This document shows positions 31,403-36,770 of a stretch of 36,770 nt of DNA, piece by piece. This DNA is from Actinospica acidithermotolerans (GTDB lineage Bacteria > Actinomycetota > Actinomycetes > Streptomycetales > Catenulisporaceae): the NCBI RefSeq assembly GCF_018139625.1, contig NZ_JAGSOH010000027.1, positions 32,284 to 69,053 of the forward strand, written 5' to 3'. The notes beneath the pieces were generated by a model. The model did no database searches. It was not told where the DNA came from and saw only the letters and a program-made list of their open reading frames with translations. Position 1 is the first letter of the stretch. Each line of letters begins with the position of its first letter. The position numbers and the translations under genes are program-made.

Positions 31403-32635
31403 GTGGTCATGCCGGAGGTCACGCGAACGGGGCGAAGCACGCTCGTCGTGCACGCCGACCGCGAGGTCCACCCGAGCGGCGCCGTCGCGCCGCCGATCTA
31501 TCAGAGCGCGACGTTCGCCGCCGATGACGCGGACGAGTTCGCCCGGGTCGCACTTGAGCCGCGGGGCAAAGATTTCTACACCCGCTACGGCAACCCGAAC
31601 CACGCGCAGGTCGCCGCGATCGTCGCCGAGTTGGAGGGCACCGAGGCGGCGCTGGTGACCGCTTCCGGGATGGCCGCGCTCACCACCGCGGTACTCGCCC
31701 TTGTTTCCGCGGGTGACCATGTCATCGGGCAGAAGTCCACCTATGGCGGCACCGCCTCGGTGCTGCTCAACCTCCTGCCGCGGCTGGGTGTGGCGACCAC
31801 GCTGGTCGACCAGGGCGACCCGGGGGCGTTCGCCGCCGCGCTGAACCGGAACACCCGGCTGATCCTGCTGGAGTCGCCGAGCAACCCGCTGCTGCAGATC
31901 ACCGATCTGCGCGCCGTCGCGGATCTCGCCCGCGCGCACGGGGTGGTGACGATGGCCGACAACACGTTCGCCACCCCGATCAACCAGCGCCCGGCCGAGT
32001 ACGGGATCGATCTGGTCTGGCACAGCGCGACCAAGTATCTCAACGGGCATTCCGACGTCTCCGCGGGCGTGCTGGCCGGGCCCACCCGCCTGCTGGACCG
32101 GGTCTGGGACACGGCGATCCTCACCGGTGCCGTGCTCGGCCCCGTAGACGCCTGGCTGCTGCTGCGCGGCATGCGCACCCTGCCGCTGCGCATGTCCCGG
32201 CACAACGCCAACGGCCAGGCCCTGGCCGAGGCCCTCAGCGGGCATCGCGCCGTGGCGCGCGTCCACTACCCGGGTCTCCCTTCTCATCCGCAGCACGACC
32301 TGGCGAAGTGCCAGATGAGCGGTTTCGGCGCGGTGCTGGGTGTCGAACTCGCAGGCGGGTACGCGGCCGCAGACGCGTTCCTCGGCCGACTGCGTCACTC
32401 TCGCCGCGCCGCCAGTCTCGGTGGAGTCGAGTCCCTGGCCGTGCATCCGGCCGCCATGTGGCGCGGCATGCTCAGCGACACCCAGATCGCGGCCTCCGGA
32501 GTCCCGTCGGGCCTCATCCGCCTGGCCGCCGGGATCGAGGACGCCGCCGACCTGGTCCACGACGCGCTCGCCGCGGCCGACTCGGTGATCGAGTACGAAG
32601 ATTCACCGACACGCCCGAAGGAGCCCGTGTCATGA
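31403..32635 (+). CDS. PLP-dependent Cys/Met-metabolism enzyme (methionine gamma-lyase-like)
   Basis: A 410-residue enzyme of the cystathionine gamma-synthase/methionine gamma-lyase group. The PLP lysine is K211 in HSATKYLNGHSD. Cofactor and substrate residues are seen in YTRYGNPNH, TASGMAAL, ESPSNPLL and MADNTFATP. Family members eliminate or replace the gamma-substituent of methionine, homocysteine or cystathionine; exact specificity is not clear. GTG 31403 is preferred to ATG 31409 or 31364, because AGGAGG lies 5 bases before it. Its stop overlaps the amidohydrolase start (ATGA), so the two are translationally coupled. It is divergent from an Lrp regulator that probably controls it. Confidence 0.88.
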   Translation: MVMPEVTRTGRSTLVVHADREVHPSGAVAPPIYQSATFAADDADEFARVALEPRGKDFYTRYGNPNHAQVAAIVAELEGTEAALVTASGMAALTTAVLALVSAGDHVIGQKSTYGGTASVLLNLLPRLGVATTLVDQGDPGAFAAALNRNTRLILLESPSNPLLQITDLRAVADLARAHGVVTMADNTFATPINQRPAEYGIDLVWHSATKYLNGHSDVSAGVLAGPTRLLDRVWDTAILTGAVLGPVDAWLLLRGMRTLPLRMSRHNANGQALAEALSGHRAVARVHYPGLPSHPQHDLAKCQMSGFGAVLGVELAGGYAAADAFLGRLRHSRRAASLGGVESLAVHPAAMWRGMLSDTQIAASGVPSGLIRLAAGIEDAADLVHDALAAADSVIEYEDSPTRPKEPVS

Positions 32636-33932
32636 GGACGCTGATCACCGGTGGCAGCGTGCTGAGCATGGACCCGGCCGTCGGCGACTTCGCCAGCGGC
32701 GACGTGCTGATCGAGAACGGGATCATCACTCGGGTCGCCGCACACATCGACGCCCCGGACGCCGAGGTGATCGACGCGACCGAGCGGATCGTGATGCCGG
32801 GCCTGATCGACAACCACCGCCACACCTGGCAGACCGCGCTGCGCGGCATCGGCGCGGACTGGACCTTCCCCGACTACCGGGCCGCGATCCACGCGACCCT
32901 GCGCCCCCGCTACCGGCCCGAGGACGTCTACCTCGGCAACCTGCTCGGACGCCTCGAAGCCCTGCACTGCGGGGTCACCACCATGCTCGACTGGTTCCAC
33001 TGTGCCGAGGGGCCAGAGCACGCCGACGCCGCCGTCGCCGGACTGCGCGACGCACCGGGCCGCTCGATCTTCTGCTACGGCGCGAACTACGGCCACCAGG
33101 GATCGGTCGAGGCCGAGATCCGCCGCGTGCACCGCGAGCTCGATGACGAGCGCGGGCCTGTCACCATGGCGTTCGGGCTGCGCGGCGCGGAGGACACCTC
33201 CATCGAGACTGTCGCCGCGGAGTTGAAGCTGGCGGCGGAGCTCGGCCTGCGGACCAGCGTGCACATCGCCTCCGACGGCACCGCCCGCCCCGTCGACGAC
33301 CTCCGGCGCCACGGCCTGCTCGAGGCGTCGACCACCTTCGTCCACGCCAACGGCATCGCCGACGACGAACTGCGGATGCTCGCCGACGCCGGAAGCTCGA
33401 TCTCGATCAGCCCCGACGTCGAACTGAAGATGGGCTTCGGCTGGCCGATGACCGGCCGGGCCCTGGCCGCCGGACTGCGCCCGACCCTCTCCGTCGACGA
33501 CACCCCCGCGGCGGCGGCGACATCTTCTCCACCCTGCGCACCGCCTACGCTGTCCAGCGAGGCCTGGACGGCACCTTACGTGCCCGCGACCTGCTGGAAT
33601 TCGTCACCGTCGACGCGGCGGCCTCCTGTGGGCTGGCGGAGCGCACCGGCAGCATCGCCCCGGGCAAGGACGCCGATCTCATCCTGTTGCGCACGGACGA
33701 CATCACCATGTTCCCGGCCACCGACCCAGCGGCCAGCATCGTCACCGCAGGCCACCCCGGCATCATCGACACGGTCCTGGTCGCGGGCCGCCCGGTCAAG
33801 CGCGACGGGGCGCTGCTGGGTGTCGACCTGCCGACACTAAAAGCCCGGCTCACCGCGTCACGCGACCGGATCGCCACCGCCGCCGGCGTCCGCCTCGACG
33901 CAAACTGGCGGCCGAGCCATGACCAGCGGTAA
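32632..33932 (+). pseudogene. Amidohydrolase (TrzN/N-ethylammeline chlorohydrolase-like), frameshifted
   Basis: A metal-dependent amidohydrolase of the cytosine deaminase/chlorohydrolase branch. It reads in one frame from ATG 32632 through GLIDNHRHTWQTALRGIG (metal-binding H-x-H), CGVTTMLDWFH, TSVHIASDGT, TTFVHANGIADDE and LSVDD. Then, near 33504-33520 in a GCGGCGGCGGCG run, the frame is lost. The expected end (DIFSTLRTAYAVQRGL, then GSIAPGKDADLILL) continues one base earlier and stops at 33932. A single missing base would explain this. Left unrepaired, the protein ends in nonsense at 33840. Either this is a real knockout, a sequencing error in a GC repeat, or less likely programmed slippage. 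The gene is coupled to the PLP enzyme by ATGA. Confidence 0.85.
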
Positions 33933-34027
33933 CCCACCGGCGTAGAGCACGGCCGCGCGCCGGATGCGGCCGGCTCGCCGGTGCCGGGGCATCCACGGCG
34001 GCCTGGCAGCCCGCCGATACGGGCCTG

Positions 34028-34378
34028 ATGCATCGTCAGATGGTGGACCTTATTGGGACTTACTCCAACCAATTGAATCGCGCTGACCTGCTGAAACGTA
34101 CCCGGCGGTGGCTGGGTGAGGCCCCCCAAGCCCCGGTTCAAGATCCAAGAGTCAGTGTCCGGGGCACGTCGAGGGTGATCGTGTCACGGCGGGTGGTTGA
34201 TCGCTTGAATGAGGAGACGGTGCGCGAGCTGATCGAGGCACGGCGAGGTGGCGCGAAGCTTCGTGAACTTGTTGAGCGTTACGGGGTCAGCGAGAGCAGC
34301 CTGAAGCGGCTATTCCGAACAGCCGCAGCTGATGGCCTTCCAACGGCTCCGGCATGTGCGCAGGTCATCGATGGGTGA
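34028..34378 (+). CDS. Recombinase-tail-like HTH protein, probable mobile-element remnant
   Basis: A 116-residue frame in DNA that is visibly more A/T-rich than the rest of the window. Residues 56-100 form a helix-turn-helix (RLNEETVRELIEARRGGAKL, then RELVERYGVSESSLKRLFRT). This kind of sequence is found at the C-terminal end of serine recombinases and in solitary actinomycete HTH proteins of mobile DNA. The preceding segment (NQLNRADLLKRTRRWLGEAP) has no clear domain. ATG 34028 has no ribosome-binding site, and ATG 34040 is equally possible. No catalytic domain is present. Most likely a decayed piece of an integrated element; a functional small DNA-binding protein cannot be ruled out. Confidence 0.5.
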   Translation: MHRQMVDLIGTYSNQLNRADLLKRTRRWLGEAPQAPVQDPRVSVRGTSRVIVSRRVVDRLNEETVRELIEARRGGAKLRELVERYGVSESSLKRLFRTAAADGLPTAPACAQVIDG

Positions 34379-34501
34379 GGGCAAGACGCCGGTGTTGCCG
34401 TCGCGGTAGGAATCGGCAACGAGCTTTCCCGGGACCCCAGTTGAACCCGTCGGGGGTGAACTTGACACCATGATGCCAGGTCAGACTGAGATTTCATAGG
34501 A

Positions 34502-34516
34502 CGAACGCCACGTTCG
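34502..34516. promoter_or_regulatory. CGAACG-CCA-CGTTCG dyad upstream of the helical-repeat gene
   Basis: A perfect 6-base-arm inverted repeat 42 bases before the ATG at 34559, in A/T-richer DNA, downstream of a TTGACA-like hexamer near 34461. It may be an operator. No regulator with a known matching site is adjacent. Confidence 0.35.
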
Positions 34517-34558
34517 GTTTGTCTTGTTGCGGGAGGTGCCGGGCTCCAGAATCGGCGC

Positions 34559-35908
34559 ATGACTCAATCGGGGAGAGTTGATTTTGACGCCGTGGCACGC
34601 GCGCAGGCGCAGCTGCTTAGCTCGCGGCGCCTGACGACGCGGGAGTTGACTGCCGCGTACCGCACGGTGCGCACGGCCACGCCCGGTGCGTATGCGGAGC
34701 AGTTCGTGCGCGCCTTGATATCCGGTGGCTATGGAACCGACGATCGGGAAGCGCGGGTGGTCCTGTGGGCGGAGGCGGTCGAGGCCGCACGCCAAGCACT
34801 GGAGGCCGACCCGCGGTTCGCGACGCTGCTCGTTGACGCGCTCAAAGCGTATGAGTGGGGTCTGTATGACCTGGGGCGTCGGGGCGAGGGCTTGGTGGTT
34901 TGCGAGGAAATGGCGCTAACCGGGCGGCGCGCGTACGAGGCCGGCGTCGTGCATTTCCCGAGCTACGGCAGTTGGGAGCTTGCGTGCAAGCTCGCCGAGG
35001 AAGGGCGTCACCGGGAAGCCGCTGCGCTTCTGGGACCTATCACGCGAGACAGATTGATCGAGCAGTCGGGAACCGTCTTTTGGCCGTGGATTGCGTGGAT
35101 TGCCGAACTCGACGCGGCGGATGCGGGCGAGGCCGCGCGAACGGAACTGCGCGCGCTGATCGAGCATGACCGCGCCAAGGCCGCGACGGGCAAGGGCGCG
35201 ATGGCCATCGTGATCTGGGAGTTGCTGCTCCTGGTGGATATGGCCCGGGCGCACGGTTGCGTCGAAGACACCGACGCGGCTGCCGACCAAGTCGAGGACC
35301 TGCTCGCCTGCCTGGCCGGGTCGGCGGAAGCTCGCAACTCGAGCAATCTTCTATCCTGGTGGACGGTGCTTGCCGCGCTGACTGGACGCCGTGAGGACCG
35401 GCCCGCGCCCGGGGAACCGGAACCGCCGGTGTTTCTTGATCTGTTCTGGTCGCCGGACCTCATGCGCACCTACCTCGGCGTTGGGCGCGAGCGTCTCGAA
35501 ACCGAAGTCAACCGCCTCACCGAACTCGCCGCAGACGATCCCGCCGAGCATCTGCCGCACCTCATCGAGACCCAACGCATGCTCAAGCTGCGCTCAATAA
35601 AGTACTGGGCCAGGCGCAGACGGCAGGGCGAAGAGCCGCTTCGGAGCTACTTCGATGACGGCGTCGGGTTCGCCCGTCACCTCAACGAGCTCGACGGGGT
35701 TCACGGACGACCTGCGCTTTCCAGAGCCTTGGCAGACAGGGCGGGCCTGAGTGTCGCGGCAAACGACTACGCGGTGGCACTGGCAGACTTCCGGGAAGCC
35801 CGCCAGGTCATTGCGGAGCACGCGATGTCTGAAGCTGCTGCTACAGCCGCTGCCGACCGAGACGGCACGCGGGACCGTGCGCCTGCACCTGCGCGCAGGA
35901 GCGCCTGA
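34559..35908 (+). CDS. Helical-repeat (TPR-like) protein of unknown function
   Basis: A 449-residue, mostly alpha-helical cytosolic protein. It looks like a degenerate tetratricopeptide array: paired helices such as YAEQFVRALISGG, EAVEAARQALEADPRFATLL, ALKAYEWGLYDLGRRGEGLV, SWELACKLAEEGRHREAAAL, then AIVIWELLLLVDMARAHG, and near the end RALADRAGLSVAANDYAVAL. Such proteins are common in Streptomyces-type accessory regions and usually act as protein-binding scaffolds. Codon usage is less GC-biased at third positions than in neighbours, which suggests recent transfer. ATG 34559 lacks a clear ribosome-binding site. Its last 315 bases are antisense to the next gene's long frame. No catalytic motif was seen. 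Confidence 0.75.
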   Translation: MTQSGRVDFDAVARAQAQLLSSRRLTTRELTAAYRTVRTATPGAYAEQFVRALISGGYGTDDREARVVLWAEAVEAARQALEADPRFATLLVDALKAYEWGLYDLGRRGEGLVVCEEMALTGRRAYEAGVVHFPSYGSWELACKLAEEGRHREAAALLGPITRDRLIEQSGTVFWPWIAWIAELDAADAGEAARTELRALIEHDRAKAATGKGAMAIVIWELLLLVDMARAHGCVEDTDAAADQVEDLLACLAGSAEARNSSNLLSWWTVLAALTGRREDRPAPGEPEPPVFLDLFWSPDLMRTYLGVGRERLETEVNRLTELAADDPAEHLPHLIETQRMLKLRSIKYWARRRRQGEEPLRSYFDDGVGFARHLNELDGVHGRPALSRALADRAGLSVAANDYAVALADFREARQVIAEHAMSEAAATAAADRDGTRDRAPAPARRSA

Positions 35909-36247
35909 TACGGAGCCGTTCCCCGGGGCTGATTGTCGCTGTCGGCCTAGGACAGCATCCCGGGCCTCCGGCGACGGAGCCTCCGGCCGGCGACCGGGCA
36001 GGCAGGAGCCATCGGCGCACTCGTGAACGTGCCGGTGGTAGAGGTGCCCGGCCCAATACGACGGAAGCTCATGGGTGTGCAGCCAGTTGTACGGCCCGTG
36101 CAGATCCTCATCGGCCACGAAGGACTCGACGATCACCTTGGCGTGCTCCGGTTCGAGATGCCACCTCGCCCACAGGTCGAAGGCGACCTCGTGAAGGTGT
36201 TCGTCGATCTCGGTAGGCGCGTCGAGGTCCAGTCGCAGCGGAAACAT
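35594..36247 (-). CDS. Conserved-looking small protein with an aberrant C-terminal extension
   Basis: The frame codes 217 residues, but only the first 90 or so look like a real protein: MFPLRLDLDAPTEIDEHLHE, FDLWARWHLEPEHAKVIVES, FVADEDLHGPYNWLHTHELP, YWAGHLYHRHVHECADGSCL. This resembles small actinomycete hypothetical proteins I know by pattern only. After GSCLPGR the sequence is low quality and from 35908 down is antisense to the helical-repeat gene, so the original stop was probably lost by mutation or frameshift. ATG 36247 fits the conserved start. The His/Asp/Cys-rich segment could bind a metal. The true C-terminus is uncertain. Confidence 0.5.
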   Translation of the reverse strand: MFPLRLDLDAPTEIDEHLHEVAFDLWARWHLEPEHAKVIVESFVADEDLHGPYNWLHTHELPSYWAGHLYHRHVHECADGSCLPGRRPEAPSPEARDAVLGRQRQSAPGNGSVSGAPARRCRRTVPRAVSVGSGCSSSFRHRVLRNDLAGFPEVCQCHRVVVCRDTQARPVCQGSGKRRSSVNPVELVEVTGEPDAVIEVAPKRLFALPSAPGPVLY

Positions 36248-36420
36248 GCACGCATCTTGGCAGGCTGAATGAGGCGGGGACCATCCATTTGCGACCCGGT
36301 GCGCCAATGCCCGGATTCAGGGCAGAGAGGTCTGGGGCCGACGGCGTTGCGGCTCTCCGATTGGCTTTGTCGCGATCTTGTGATGGTTGGGGCCGACTGA
36401 GGAGGGGGTTGCACACACCG

Positions 36421-36770
36421 CTACTCGGCGGCAGCGAAACTCTTGATCATGTGACGCATGGCCGGAGTGGGGATCGCTGGATTGCGCGCGGCGGTGGCCG
36501 CCGTTCGTTCGTCGAGTAGCAGGTCGACCAGTAGGTCTCGGGGCAACGAGGGGTGGGTCTGGGCGGTCTGTCGGACGGTCGGGTCGACGTCGTCGATCAG
36601 GCGGCCTGCGTCGTCGGCGGTCAGGCGTGGGTCCTTTGCGGCGTCTGCCCGGACGTCGGCGTCGGCGTCTCGGCTGAGCCGGGCGACGAGCTCCGGGGTG
36701 GATGCGGGGTCGTCCAGGGCCACGCGGCGCATGCGCGGGTCAGGGTCGTCGGCGAAGCGCAGGAGGCAGT
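36421..36770 (-). CDS. Leucine-rich-variant / HEAT-like repeat protein, C-terminal part
   Basis: The frame stays open to the window edge, so the N-terminus is missing; the ATG at 36732 is inside the repeat array and is not the start. The visible 115 residues are short helical repeats of about 24 residues: DDPDPRMRRVALDDPASTPE, then SRDADADVRADAAKDPRLTAD, then DDVDPTVRQTAQTHPSLPRD and DERTAATAARNPAIPTPAM. The D-x-D-P/A-x-V-R-x-x-x-A pattern is typical of LRV/HEAT-like repeats used for protein binding. Stop TAG lies at 36421-36423. No partner is visible in the window. Confidence 0.75.
   Translation of the reverse strand, partial: CLLRFADDPDPRMRRVALDDPASTPELVARLSRDADADVRADAAKDPRLTADDAGRLIDDVDPTVRQTAQTHPSLPRDLLVDLLLDERTAATAARNPAIPTPAMRHMIKSFAAAE

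Noticed and set aside
33500-33525. Programmed -1 frameshift site
   Set aside because: No clear slippery heptamer in the right phase and no obvious downstream structure. A missing base in a GC repeat is simpler.

Overview
This is a GC-rich chromosomal window from a filamentous-type actinomycete. The evidence is strongly G/C third codon positions, frequent GTG and TTG starts, leaderless-looking genes, an RbpA-type RNA polymerase partner, a split NHEJ polymerase/ligase pair, many Thr/Ala-rich surface proteins and a GH5-lectin secreted enzyme. It resembles Streptomycetales or Catenulisporales, but no marker gene fixes the genus. No rRNA, tRNA, CRISPR array or intact insertion sequence was seen.

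Layout. 1-8.7 kb: end of a universal stress protein, an MFS exporter divergent from an HxlR regulator, a large membrane-anchored protein built of three related domains, a second MFS exporter, a secreted GH5 glycosidase with a ricin-type lectin, a second universal stress protein and a divergent TetR regulator. 8.7-13.2 kb: a QOR2/NmrA-type oxidoreductase divergent from a second HxlR gene with a strikingly symmetric operator array between them, an SBF-like transporter divergent from a LysR regulator, and a coupled NUDIX (DUF4916)-YjbQ pair. 13.2-16.7 kb: a lipoprotein, a SnoaL-cupin fusion, a VOC protein, an unrecognised 154-residue protein and a two-domain DUF427 protein. 16.8-21.3 kb: a cis-prenyltransferase overlapping a DUF2236 (MpaB/latex-clearing-type) oxygenase fused to EF-hands, then an HhH-SNF2 helicase. 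This is the most unusual module of the window. 21.3-26.9 kb: a cell-envelope block with an amidase lipoprotein, a G-rich 21-bp repeat, a secreted NHL-like propeller, a membrane-anchored Ig-like protein and a mucin-like Thr/Ala-rich protein. 27-29.2 kb: convergent LigD-type polymerase and LigC-type ligase. 29.6-31.2 kb: cold-shock protein, a small hypothetical gene, an RbpA paralogue and an Lrp regulator. 31.4-33.9 kb: a methionine gamma-lyase-like PLP enzyme coupled to an amidohydrolase that carries a frameshift. 34-36.8 kb: visibly more A/T-rich DNA with a recombinase-tail-like HTH remnant, a helical-repeat protein, a possibly degraded gene and the end of an LRV-repeat protein.

How the genes work together. 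Several transporter or enzyme genes face their own regulators: MFS/HxlR, oxidoreductase/HxlR, SBF/LysR and PLP enzyme/Lrp. Most of these gaps contain a dyad. The prenyltransferase-oxygenase pair suggests synthesis and oxidative cleavage or tailoring of a cis-prenyl chain under calcium control; this is inference. The three surface proteins at 22.5-26.8 kb look like one envelope locus. All functions are from reading motifs by eye; no database search was run.
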